Below, piece after piece: positions 53,101-62,514 of a DNA stretch of 64,000 nucleotides. Made by a program: the position numbers and the translations under genes. Numbering within the stretch: the stretch's first letter is position 1; each line of letters begins with the position of its first letter. Source of the stretch: Chryseobacterium sp. StRB126 (GTDB lineage: Bacteria; Bacteroidota; Bacteroidia; Flavobacteriales; Weeksellaceae); contig NZ_AP014624.1 of NCBI RefSeq assembly GCF_000829375.1, positions 4,650,001 through 4,714,000 of the forward strand. The letters run 5' to 3'. The notes beneath the pieces were generated by a model that saw only the letters and a program-made list of their open reading frames with translations, did no database searches and was not told the origin of the DNA.

Positions 53101-53535
53101 AATAAAATCAACGTTCTCTATACTAATTTTTCTACTAAATATGCCACAGGTATTGCTCCATTAATAGATAGTAAGAAAAATTTCTCTGAAATTTCTAAAA
53201 CTTATAAGATTGGGGTAAGCGCAAAAGAATATGATAAAATTTCAGAAAATGGAACAAAAAAAATACAGCTTATAGGCATTAGTTATGGAGATAAAAGTAC
53301 ACCTGCTTTCGATGTTGCAGCAACTATAAATCATGAAGAAGTAGCACATGGTACAGAAGCAATTAAAAAGAATGAAGAACAGTCTAATGCTTCAGGACAT
53401 AAAAGTTATTATGGTGAAAACAGAGAAGCATCTCCAGAGGACAAAGAGGTTTTAACAGATAAAAAATATGAGGGAACAAAAGCAAATACTAATCTAAAAG
53501 AATTGGAACAGATTCTTGAGAAACCTAAAAAATAA
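50119..53535 (+). CDS. DUF6443/RHS core protein with variable C-terminal tip
   Basis: The 1138-residue protein has a signal peptide (1-19), a DUF6443-like N-terminal domain (about 75-160, YTRQYLVPT, FFDGLGRPKQAISIKSTSTG, YDGFGRQVDSWLPVP), many YD repeats and the RHS core end (NNYYPFGLKHEGYN, KYQGQELQETGFYSFKWRNY, DVGRFFNIDPLSEKYSYQS). After ELEGLEK (about residue 955) a ~180-residue unique tip begins, the usual position of a polymorphic toxin. The tip contains INHEEVAHG (His1072-Glu1073...His1077), an HExxxH arrangement. A lipoprotein gene follows 5 nt after the stop and is the natural immunity candidate. Confidence 0.8.
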   Translation: MYKKTYISIGLLWSLHHFGQIVLTAPPAPNTEVADPVSIRMLPGFNFNSANGTFRAYIGGGTSGNGDTYTPIIVDYSSNNIPGTENYIYTRQYLVPTAVSDGSLQQIQNVQFFDGLGRPKQAISIKSTSTGKDLVTHIPYDGFGRQVDSWLPVPMASLNGNIQTGVEISANSYYQANGINDSYPFTHKTLENSPLDRVLSQKNPGSDWQNKPVIFGYETNVQGEVKKYTTVTTWADGATSSELSISGTYGEAQLYKNTITDEDNNKTIEFKNGKGQTLLVRKVISSSENADTYYVYNEYDQLAFVIPPLASTASVVSATMKEDLCYQYRYDSKSRLVEKKLPGKGWEKMVYDKSDRLILTQDANLKSANKWIITKYDKLGRVAYTGFLTGGERAGRQNEIKDLVITEDRNTTGFTRNGITAYYTDNYFIGEIPTILNVNYYDTYPQEAPSVTTVLNQDVLPQAQNSDVSTKSLPTASYTKNIENDSWTKVYTYYDKRGRAIAIHSLNHLGGYTKTESSLKFSGVPEYTLIEHKRTANDPKINIKETFEYDHQERLVRHWNQVNGGAQELLAENLYNDLGQLQTKNVGNTTGSPLQRVKYAYNIRGWMTKLNDPSNLQNKLFAFELRYSNPNNQYSGSARYNGNISQMSWITQNDAVLRNYSYEYDALNRLKEGRFWDAMNLDRGEYHEQLTYDFNGNIKTLLRRGKQLPGYTAPEVMDHLEYHYENGEQSNKLSYLKEIGTGNALSGYPLASGSTGSTITYDANGNMTTQLDKGISSIQYNYLNLPGKITQNSKVTDYLYRADGVKVRKVFGTETTDYLDGFQYTNSILKFFPTAEGYFNVETGKYVYNYTDHLGNTRLSYSKNGLGAEIIEENNYYPFGLKHEGYNTLLGNSTYQYKYQGQELQETGFYSFKWRNYMPDVGRFFNIDPLSEKYSYQSHYNFSENAVVAHRELEGLEKVFFQNVLFKDERFQKAYQAERQTSGGKEFSKALSSQNKINVLYTNFSTKYATGIAPLIDSKKNFSEISKTYKIGVSAKEYDKISENGTKKIQLIGISYGDKSTPAFDVAATINHEEVAHGTEAIKKNEEQSNASGHKSYYGENREASPEDKEVLTDKKYEGTKANTNLKELEQILEKPKK

Positions 53536-53540
53536 AAACT

Positions 53541-54101
53541 ATGAAAGTGAAAATAATAATTTTATGTAATTTTTGGTTATTTTTCTTAAATTGTAAAGGA
53601 AAACACGATATAATAGATAATTCTTTTTCTAAAAAATTTAACGTTGACAAAACAAGTCTCGTAATTAATTCCAATAATGAGGAAAACCAGACCTTTATTA
53701 CGGGAAAGTTCAAATATTTTTCCAATAATTATTCTATTAAAAATCCAATTTACATTAAGGATAGTATTTATTATTATGATAAAAATAATATCTTATTTGA
53801 TTTTAGTTCTAAAAAAGAACCAGGTTCCTTTATTATAAATGATTCATTACATTTAAAAGTTTCATTTTTTAACGATATAATTTCAGATCAAAATAAATTT
53901 CGACTGTTTAAAATTGACAACGTGGAAAATTATTACACATTAAACTTAACAAAAGTTTATATTGCAAATTATAAGTACGGCATAGTGGGTGAATTTATAG
54001 TTACAAAAGAAAATAATGAATGGTTAATAACCAATATTATTGGTTATTTTCCTAATGATAATTTGTTTCTTTCAAAATTTAAAAAAGTTAAATTAGAATG
54101 A
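53541..54101 (+). CDS. Lipoprotein, candidate immunity protein of the RHS tip
   Basis: The 186-residue protein has a lipoprotein signal (MKVKIIILCNFWLFFLNC, Cys18) and a Lys/Asp/Asn-rich, beta-strand-rich body (TFITGKFKYFSNNYSIKN, YYTLNLTKVYIANYKYG). No known family. It begins 5 nt after the RHS stop and is clearly A/T-richer than the RHS gene, as is common for exchangeable immunity genes. A periplasm- or outer-membrane-facing lipoprotein immunity protein would fit a toxin that acts in the periplasm or on envelope proteins. Inferred from position only. Confidence 0.6.
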   Translation: MKVKIIILCNFWLFFLNCKGKHDIIDNSFSKKFNVDKTSLVINSNNEENQTFITGKFKYFSNNYSIKNPIYIKDSIYYYDKNNILFDFSSKKEPGSFIINDSLHLKVSFFNDIISDQNKFRLFKIDNVENYYTLNLTKVYIANYKYGIVGEFIVTKENNEWLITNIIGYFPNDNLFLSKFKKVKLE

Positions 54102-54202
54102 CGTGATTAAATTTATTATAAGAATTAGGAGACTAGAATAAGTTCTGGTGTGCATTATATGATAAAAAGCAAGTAAAAGTATTGAAATTTAAAATCCCAG
54201 CT

Positions 54203-54226
54203 GCGCAAAGTCTCCCGCCTTTGCGC
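54203..54226. other. 8-bp perfect inverted repeat in cassette tail
   Basis: GCGCAAAG / CTTTGCGC with an 8-nt loop, between the immunity candidate and the IS. It is not followed by a T run, so it is not an obvious terminator. Confidence 0.4.
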
Positions 54227-54274
54227 TAACAAAAAATGCTGATTCAAGCCCTTTCGCTTGTATTAGATAAAACA

Positions 54275-55843
54275 AAAGAGGCTGTCTCAAAAGACAGTCT
54301 CTTTTTTATTGCAATTTTTTGTGAGGGACTTAGTTTTGTATTTTAATTATTTAGGATTTAGTTTTTTGATGAGTTGTGGATGTATTTTTTTTAAAAAAGA
54401 GCAGATTTTACCCTGCAAGCGCTAATTTTCTTAGATTGTGAGCAATAGCAACCAGGCCGATTTCTATTTCGACTTTATTTTGTCCTCTAAGCATAAATCT
54501 TTTAAATCCTTTGTTATGTTTGATCTGAGCAAAAACAGGTTCTACATCGTGGCATCTTTGTTTTCTAAGCTTTACTCCACGTTTGGTATTAAGAAGCTTA
54601 TGAGCCTTATGCCGGAGCTTTGAAAGTTTTGGATTAGAAGGTGAAGAAGTTATGGTTTTAGTTTTCTGGTCTTTATCAAAGTAATTATACTTGATATAGG
54701 CTTTGACTTTTCTCTTTTGAAGAAAAATATAATTCTCTTCTGATCCATATCCTGCATCAGTCACTATCTCCTTGGGAGTTTTACGATAAAGATGTTCAAA
54801 ATTATCAATATGAGGGAGCAGTGTTTTAGTGTCCCCAGGATTAGGATGCAGCGTATAGTTAAGGATAAACTGATTCTCGGTACTGAGCTGAAGATTGTAA
54901 GCGGCTTTAAGCTGTCCGTTACCCATATGATCCTCTTTCATACGCATGAAAGAAGCATCAGAATCTGTTTTTGAATAGCTGTTCCTGCCCCGGAGAATTT
55001 CCTGCTGTTTCTCATATTTTTCAAGGTTATCCGGCCAGTTTTTTTTTGCATAATTAATCTTCTGACGGACTTTAGGACAGATTTTCTTCTTTCTCAAAGT
55101 AGAGTCTATCGTTTCTATAGCAGATTTTATTTTTTCTTTATCCATAGACTTAAAGGTTACCTCAGAAGTATCTTTCATTTCTTCCCCAGCTATTTCCTGA
55201 GTGTAATTCCACAAATCTTCAAGCTGGGACTCTATACGTTCTTTATTCTTTTTGATCGCCTTTCCCCATACAAATGTATAACGATTGGCATTGGCTTCTA
55301 TTTTGGTACCATCGGTAAAAATAGTCTGAAGGCTTACCAGCCCTTCTTTCTCTAAATACACTACAATTTGTGCGAAGATCTCTTTGAGTTCTCCTTTTAA
55401 TCTTTCACTTCTAAAACGGTTCAAAGTATTATGATCAGGACGATTCATGGCACTGAGCCACATAAAATGAACATTTTCTTTGAGAGCCTGTTCCAGCTTT
55501 CTGCTAGAATAAATATTACACAAATAGCCATACACCAATACTTTCAAAAGCATTTTCGGGTGATACACCGATGTGCCCCCTGGTTTATAATTACGGATTA
55601 AATTACTGATATCCAGACCGTCTATAACTTCTGAAACAATTCGTACAGGATGATTAGCTTCTATTAACTCCGATAAATTCGGAGGAAATAGAAAATTTTG
55701 CTTGGGATTGTAATCTTTAAAGACTACCTTTGAATTACTTAACACACAGCAAATTAATCAATTTGCAAATATTAGGAAAGCAAAAGCTTTCCTTTTTTTA
55801 TGCTTGCAAAAAAAGACTGCCTCACTTTTGAGACAGCCTCTTT
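54275..55843 (-). mobile_element. IS1182-family insertion sequence
   Basis: 1569 bp with perfect 19-bp terminal inverted repeats AAAGAGGCTGTCTCAAAAG at 54275-54293 and its complement at 55825-55843. It carries one intact transposase gene. No clear target-site duplication is visible (left flank ends AAACA, right flank begins CTATA). The left end also forms a hairpin with TTTTTT (54274-54305) that can act as a terminator. The insertion lies in the shared tail of the toxin cassette. Confidence 0.9.
54408..55745 (-). CDS. IS1182-family transposase
   Basis: The 445-residue protein has the IS1182/IS5-like layout. An N-terminal DUF772-type domain (VYHPKMLLKVLVYGYLCNIYSSRKLEQ) is followed by a DDE catalytic domain with FTDGTKIEANANRYTFVWGK, VTDAGYGSEENYIF and HDVEPVFAQIKHNKGFKRF (the DDE residues). 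The frame is complete and within normal length, so it may be active. It lies inside the terminal repeats at 54275-55843. Confidence 0.93.
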   Translation of the reverse strand: MLSNSKVVFKDYNPKQNFLFPPNLSELIEANHPVRIVSEVIDGLDISNLIRNYKPGGTSVYHPKMLLKVLVYGYLCNIYSSRKLEQALKENVHFMWLSAMNRPDHNTLNRFRSERLKGELKEIFAQIVVYLEKEGLVSLQTIFTDGTKIEANANRYTFVWGKAIKKNKERIESQLEDLWNYTQEIAGEEMKDTSEVTFKSMDKEKIKSAIETIDSTLRKKKICPKVRQKINYAKKNWPDNLEKYEKQQEILRGRNSYSKTDSDASFMRMKEDHMGNGQLKAAYNLQLSTENQFILNYTLHPNPGDTKTLLPHIDNFEHLYRKTPKEIVTDAGYGSEENYIFLQKRKVKAYIKYNYFDKDQKTKTITSSPSNPKLSKLRHKAHKLLNTKRGVKLRKQRCHDVEPVFAQIKHNKGFKRFMLRGQNKVEIEIGLVAIAHNLRKLALAG

Positions 55844-55992
55844 CTATATTTATTCCTTCTATCCAGATTTTATCTAAACATGTAGTTTATTTACAAACTA
55901 TTATAAAATTGAATATATTAGATATAATTCTAGAAATAAGTGTAGTCCCACTATTAGTAGATGAAACTATTAAATTAAAAGGAGCTCAATAA
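55844..55992 (+). pseudogene. Truncated 3' end of a coding region, cut by the IS
   Basis: Open frame immediately right of the IS, ending LDIILEISVVPLLVDETIKL then KGAQ and a stop. It has no start of its own. It may be the tail of a toxin or RHS tip lost to the insertion or to a deletion, followed by the decayed gene at 56043. Weak evidence. Confidence 0.3.
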
Positions 55993-56042
55993 AATAAAGC
56001 CTATATTAACATTTCAAAATCATTTTATATTACAGATTGAAC

Positions 56043-56363
56043 ATGCCAAAATTAATAATTGTCCCCAAAGACAAAGAAGCCGAAACTGCATTAGATTATG
56101 ATTTGGCAACTCCGGAACAAGTTATAGAACTCAATTTAACCAATGAAGCATTTGAAAAATTATGAAATGAAGGAGTTTTTGCTTTAATCAATAAAATATC
56201 CAATAGTAATATAGATCAATTCGAAGACGAACATATTACTGATTTAAATTATATTTCTAATTCTTTCATTGAATTAAAGAAAATTCCTGATGACATAGAA
56301 GATATCATTAAAATGTTTGAGCTCGCTATAACCTATAATACGAGTATTTATTTTTATTTTTGA
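56043..56363 (+). pseudogene. Decayed small gene with an in-frame stop
   Basis: ATG at 56043, 40 codons reading MPKLIIVPKDKEAETALDYD then LATPEQVIELNLTNEAFEKL, a TGA at 56163-56165 (probably from TGG), then continuing NEGVFALINKISNSNIDQFE to a normal stop at 56361-56363. The total is 107 codons in one frame, an acidic, soluble, probably helical protein. The size, position after the IS and acidic nature fit an immunity protein of a lost toxin. Family unknown. Confidence 0.5.
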
Positions 56364-56380
56364 ATTTATTTAAAAACAAA

Positions 56381-56412
56381 AAACCGGCGGCCTTTTCCAA
56401 GACAACCGGTTT
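56381..56412 (-). terminator. Possible katG terminator
   Basis: A 7-bp stem AAACCGG / CCGGTTT enclosing an 18-nt loop with a small inner helix, followed on the minus strand by TTTTTTG, 20 nt past the katG stop. Confidence 0.6.
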
Positions 56413-56431
56413 ATTATATAATTAAAAAAGA

Positions 56432-58714
<2,283 letters not shown>

Positions 58715-58774
58715 TTATTTATTTTTTATATTGATTACTACAGTTTAAGAAATTCCTATGTGGTAAGAACATGA

Positions 58775-58805
58775 CAAACTTACAACGTTCATTTAATAAA
58801 TACAA
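58775..58805 (-). promoter_or_regulatory. katG promoter
   Basis: Minus strand TTG (58805-58803), 20-nt spacer, TAAGTTTG (58782-58775). It gives a leader of about 60 nt. Confidence 0.6.
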
Positions 58806-58948
58806 TCTATTAATAATTATTTCAATGATAGTTAAAAACTATAACAAAACATTTCCGACAGCATCAAAACTCAAGACACTATTGTGGTATTAAGTTAGTC
58901 ATTTTTTAAATCCATTTGGCACCCTCCACTCTATTTAGAATAACTCAA

Positions 58949-59145
58949 GGGAAGGTAGAGGGAGACTGGAAGTTATGATAGACGAGAAATACCTCTAGGA
59001 CAATTATTTTAATGAATAAAAAAAAGAAATTTCCACTTCATCTTCAAGTCTATATCAGTTCATAGAAGGCCTTTTATACACTATAAAAAAGAATATTCTT
59101 ACTCCAACTTCAAGCACCTCCGTCTTCCCTCTCCCAGCTTCCAGC
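58949..59145. repeat. GGAAG-rich dispersed element, copy 3
   Basis: Left end GGGAAGGTAGAGGGAGACTG then GAAGTTATGATAGACGAG (58949-58986). Right end, read on the minus strand, GGCTGGAAGCTGGGAGAGGG then AAGACGGAGGTGCTTGAAG. Its left end shares GGAAGTTAT.A.AGAC with copies 1 and 2; its right end shares GGAGGTxCTxxxGAA with copy 2. Confidence 0.5.
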
Positions 59146-59194
59146 CACATCATAAAAATTAACTATCTTTATCATTCACAAACATGAATTCGAT

Positions 59195-59662
59195 ATGAAA
59201 AAAGTAATAGTTATTATCCTTGTAGCCTTTATTATCATTCAATTTTTTCCTATTGATAAAACCAACCCGCGCCCTACGCCCGGCATGGATTTTTTGAAAA
59301 TAAAAAATACCCCTGAAAAAGTAACAAAGATCATCAGAACATCTTGCTATGATTGTCATTCCAATGAAACTAAATATCCATGGTATACCAATATTTCACC
59401 CGTTTCGTGGTATGTGAAAAATCATATTAATGAAGGCAGAAAGCATCTTAATTTTTCTACCTTTGCAGTATATGAGCCTCAAAGACAACTTCGTAAACTG
59501 GAAGAATGTATGGAGATGATAGAGAAAAAAGAAATGCCGCTTGAATCATATTATGTAGGACATCAGAATGCAAAACTGACTGATGAGCAGCGTGCAGATC
59601 TTGTTCAATATTTCAAGCAAGCCAAAGAAGATACAGAAAGAAGGATCATGTTTAATAAATAG
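59195..59662 (+). CDS. Haem-binding domain protein
   Basis: The 155-residue protein has an N-terminal membrane anchor or signal (MKKVIVIILVAFIIIQFFP) and TSCYDCHSNETKYPWYTN, with a CxxCH haem-attachment motif at residues 51-55. It then has PVSWYVKNHINEGRKHLNFS, and ends VLYF-like RADLVQYFKQAKED. This is the Haem_bd family. Covalent haem c binding in the periplasm and electron transfer are predicted. It is followed 5 nt later by the DCC-family gene and probably shares a transcript. Confidence 0.85.
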   Translation: MKKVIVIILVAFIIIQFFPIDKTNPRPTPGMDFLKIKNTPEKVTKIIRTSCYDCHSNETKYPWYTNISPVSWYVKNHINEGRKHLNFSTFAVYEPQRQLRKLEECMEMIEKKEMPLESYYVGHQNAKLTDEQRADLVQYFKQAKEDTERRIMFNK

Positions 59663-59667
59663 AAAAC

Positions 59668-60078
59668 GTGGAAAACTGGGAAAACAAACATATCGTATTT
59701 TTTGACGGAGATTGTGGGGTCTGCAATTTCTGGGTTCAATGGATCCTGGAAAGAGATACAAAAGATCAATTCATGTTTGCTTCATTACAATCTGAATTCG
59801 GACAGCAGTTTTTATCGGAAAGAGGTTTAGAAACCAAAGTTTTCAATACTTTATACCTTTGGAAACCGAAACAGTATTATTTCATAAAATCAAGAGCAGT
59901 ATTGCAAATTGCCAATATCTTGGGCGGAATTTATAAACTTTCTGCTATTGGTAAAATTATGCCTGCTTTTCTGAGTGATAAAGCTTATGATCTTATTTCA
60001 AGAAACAGAATGAAACTGGCCAACCAAAAATGTTTTCTTCCGGATCAGCATCAGAAAAAAAAGTTTATTCAGGTGTAA
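59668..60078 (+). CDS. DCC-family thiol-disulfide oxidoreductase-like protein
   Basis: The 136-residue protein opens with the DCC motif VFFDGDCGVCNFWVQW (about 10-25), the hallmark of DUF393/DCC proteins, then FASLQSEFGQQFLSERGL and the terminal KAYDLISRNRMKL. The CxxC suggests a redox role; activity in this family is poorly shown. The start is GTG at 59668-59670; no suitable ATG exists. It directly follows the haem-binding gene. Confidence 0.8.
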   Translation: MENWENKHIVFFDGDCGVCNFWVQWILERDTKDQFMFASLQSEFGQQFLSERGLETKVFNTLYLWKPKQYYFIKSRAVLQIANILGGIYKLSAIGKIMPAFLSDKAYDLISRNRMKLANQKCFLPDQHQKKKFIQV

Positions 60079-60086
60079 TTTAAATT

Positions 60087-60165
60087 CCCACAGATCTCAC
60101 AGATCTGCACAGATGTTTATGCTTATAGATAAAAAATCTGCGCTATCAGCAAAATCTGCGAGAAA
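60087..60165. repeat. 'CACAGATCT..ATCTGCG' dispersed element
   Basis: Contains CACAGATCTCACAGATCTGC then ACAGATG (60089-60115) and AAATCTGCG (60133-60141) and AAATCTGCGAG (60152-60162). The repeated CAGATCT/ATCTGCG words mark a non-coding repeat type common in flavobacterial intergenic regions. It fills the gap between the DCC gene and the amylase gene. Confidence 0.5.
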
Positions 60166-60209
60166 TTATATTATTCATTATTTTTTGGAGCTCAAAACTG
60201 TCACATTAC

Positions 60210-61649
60210 TCATAAGTTAAGCGACCACACAGAATAACTATTCGGTGGACACTGAATTTTCACCCGCTTATCCCCCTGTGTCGTCGGATACCAGCTCGAA
60301 TGTCCTGTAAAATCTTTGATCTGCTGACTCGTCCAATTGGTATCAATCCATCTTTCCTGCCAGTTTGAGGAGGTATTGATATACACTACCAGCCCCGGAT
60401 TTCCGTTGTACCCGTTACGCCTTGCAATGTATTCATCATTATCCGTATATAAAATGGAAGTGGTTCCTGTAGCTTTATTATTGTGAATCCAGATCAGATT
60501 GTTGAGCCTTTCTTTGTTTAACCATTCTTCATAGTCTCTGTAAAAAATAGTGGGATAACCTTCATGTGTTAAAATATAAGCATAGGCAGGCATTTTGTTG
60601 TAGATAACATCCGTATCATGATTGGCAACGAAGGTGACTGCTTTGTATGGATTTCTTTTCCACATCATATCATCATTCAACACATTCAGGTTTCCGTTGT
60701 CAAAAGCTTCATCCATTTTATAATATGCGGCAAAATCAAATACGGAACTGTTGGCATTATTAGCCCACCATTCCAGCGTATTGACATTCGAATCCCATAA
60801 TTCACCTACAGAAAAGCCTCCTACCTTAGAATTCCAGGTATTCACGACCCAAGGTCCAAATCCTTTTACATAATCGAATCTCCAGCCATCAAATTTCATT
60901 ACATTTTTATAATATTTCGCCACTGAATCGTCTCTTTCCCACAACCAGTCCTGTACATGAGGGTTAGCATGACATAGATCCGGGAATCCACCAAAGGCAC
61001 CCTCATCATTGTTTCCGTAGGCATTTTTATAAAAGTCATTGTAGTTTCTTTGAAATTTTCCGGAAGCGACCCCTGAAAAATTGGTCCAGGTGTTTGTTCC
61101 GGTAAATGGATTCGCTTCAGATTGGCCACCACTATTATGGTTGATAACAATATCAGCATAGACCTGCATATTTTCTGCATGGGCTTTTGTAATCAATGCT
61201 TCCAGCTCTGCTCTTGATCCAAATCTGGTTTCTGTACTTCCATTCTGATTAAAATTTCCAAAATCGTAATAATCAGTAGGGTCATATCCCATGGAATATG
61301 CTCCATTTTGAGCTTTTGAAGCCGGTGGGAGCCATACAGCACCAATCCCTGCATTGGACCACGCTGTTAATTTATCTTTAACAGTATTCCACCAGTTGCC
61401 CCCATCAGGAACATCCCAGTAAAACCCCTGCATCAAAACACTACCACCTGGGCCTGCAACAAATTTCCCTTTCACGGATCCGGATTCACTTCCTGTACTG
61501 AAAGGTCTTCCGTCATGTTGGGTTACATTTACTATTTTATCGTGTACTTCTTCCTTCTTCACAGATTCCGTACTCAATTCATCATGATTTTGGCATGAGC
61601 TAACAAGTGCTAAAGCCAGTAGGGAAAGAATAAAATGTGTTTTTTTCAT
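60210..61649 (-). CDS. Secreted lipoprotein alpha-amylase (GH13)
   Basis: The 479-residue protein has a lipoprotein signal (MKKTHFILSLLALALVSSC, Cys19) and a GH13 catalytic barrel with the four conserved regions: DIVINHNSGG, GWRFDYVKGFG (nucleophile Asp), VGELWD (acid Glu) and FVANHDTD. LPPASKAQNGAYSMGYDPTDYYD is typical of the bacterial liquefying-type subgroup (GH13_5-like). It cleaves alpha-1,4-glucans outside the cell and is anchored by a lipid. No susC/susD genes are nearby, so it works alone or with a distant locus. Confidence 0.88.
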   Translation of the reverse strand: MKKTHFILSLLALALVSSCQNHDELSTESVKKEEVHDKIVNVTQHDGRPFSTGSESGSVKGKFVAGPGGSVLMQGFYWDVPDGGNWWNTVKDKLTAWSNAGIGAVWLPPASKAQNGAYSMGYDPTDYYDFGNFNQNGSTETRFGSRAELEALITKAHAENMQVYADIVINHNSGGQSEANPFTGTNTWTNFSGVASGKFQRNYNDFYKNAYGNNDEGAFGGFPDLCHANPHVQDWLWERDDSVAKYYKNVMKFDGWRFDYVKGFGPWVVNTWNSKVGGFSVGELWDSNVNTLEWWANNANSSVFDFAAYYKMDEAFDNGNLNVLNDDMMWKRNPYKAVTFVANHDTDVIYNKMPAYAYILTHEGYPTIFYRDYEEWLNKERLNNLIWIHNNKATGTTSILYTDNDEYIARRNGYNGNPGLVVYINTSSNWQERWIDTNWTSQQIKDFTGHSSWYPTTQGDKRVKIQCPPNSYSVWSLNL

Positions 61650-61822
61650 TGGAATAACTAATTATTAAACTACCAACTAATTTACATTTTTATTAAAAAC
61701 AAATTCAAAATAAGGAGAAATATTTTGAATATAAATAATATTTATATCAGAATCACATCAGAAATTTTCATTAAAAAATCATAAATTTTAAAGTTTCTCG
61801 AAACAATTTTTCTTTTAATCCA

Positions 61823-61830
61823 TATATTTG
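61823..61830 (+). promoter_or_regulatory. DUF4290-murA -7 box
   Basis: TATATTTG, ending 6 nt before the ATG at 61837; an in-frame TTG at 61828 lies inside the box. Predicts a very short or absent leader. Confidence 0.55.
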
Positions 61831-61836
61831 CATACT

Positions 61837-62514
61837 ATGGAATACAATACCCAAAAAACTCAGCTTCATATGCCCGAATACGGCAGAATTATACAACAGT
61901 TGGTTGAGCGCTGCAAAGAACTTCCTATCAAAGAGGAAAGGAATGAAATGGCTATGGCAATCATCGATTTTATGGGTCAGAGAAACCCACAACTTCGCGA
62001 CGAAGAAAATTATAAACATAAACTTTGGGATCATCTTTTTATTCTGGCAAACTATGATTTGGATGTAGACTCTCCTTATCCGTTTCCAACCATGGAACAA
62101 TTGGCAGAAAAACCTAAAAGAATGGAATATCCAAAACTTCAAGGAGACTTTAAATTTTACGGAAAAAGTATTCTTCAATTAATAGAGAAAGCAATTGAAC
62201 TGGAAGCAGGTGACGAAAAAGAAGCCCTTATCGAAGTTATTGCCAACAATATGAAGAAGTCCTATAATGTTTACAATAAAGAACACGTGACGGATGATGT
62301 TATTTTCAGACATTTGAAAGAATTGTCTGAAAACAGGTTGGATCTTACAGGAATTGAATCTCTTGAAAAGAGTAAGATTTATTATACAAGTAATAACAGC
62401 CGAAATAACAACAATAATAATAACAACCGGAATAGCGGTAATAACAACAACAATAATAATAAGAACCAACCCAACAAAAGAAGGCATAACAACAATCATA
62501 AAAACAGAAAATAA
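61837..62514 (+). CDS. DUF4290 protein with Asn-rich tail
   Basis: 225 residues from the ATG at 61837. It has the DUF4290 body (about 1-180): MPEYGRIIQQLVERCKEL, DFMGQRNPQLRDEENYKHKL, YPFPTMEQLAEKPKRMEYPK and SYNVYNKEHVTDDVIFRHL. A ~40-residue low-complexity tail rich in Asn with Arg/Lys follows, encoded by AAT/AAC repeats (62391-62470). DUF4290 is a flavobacterial family of unknown function, regularly just upstream of murA. The murA ATG overlaps its stop by 1 nt, so the two are coupled and a link to peptidoglycan synthesis or envelope assembly is plausible. The tail may bind RNA or be disordered. Confidence 0.85.
   Translation: MEYNTQKTQLHMPEYGRIIQQLVERCKELPIKEERNEMAMAIIDFMGQRNPQLRDEENYKHKLWDHLFILANYDLDVDSPYPFPTMEQLAEKPKRMEYPKLQGDFKFYGKSILQLIEKAIELEAGDEKEALIEVIANNMKKSYNVYNKEHVTDDVIFRHLKELSENRLDLTGIESLEKSKIYYTSNNSRNNNNNNNNRNSGNNNNNNNKNQPNKRRHNNNHKNRK

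Noticed and set aside
56163-56165. Selenocysteine reading of the TGA in the small gene at 56043
   Set aside because: No selenocysteine-type context or SECIS-like hairpin is evident, and the region is full of decayed genes; loss of a Trp codon is simpler.
62390-62470. Possible CRISPR or tandem DNA array from the repeated AAT/AAC triplets
   Set aside because: The triplets are in frame and encode an Asn-rich tail; there are no regular spacers. I saw no CRISPR array anywhere in the window.
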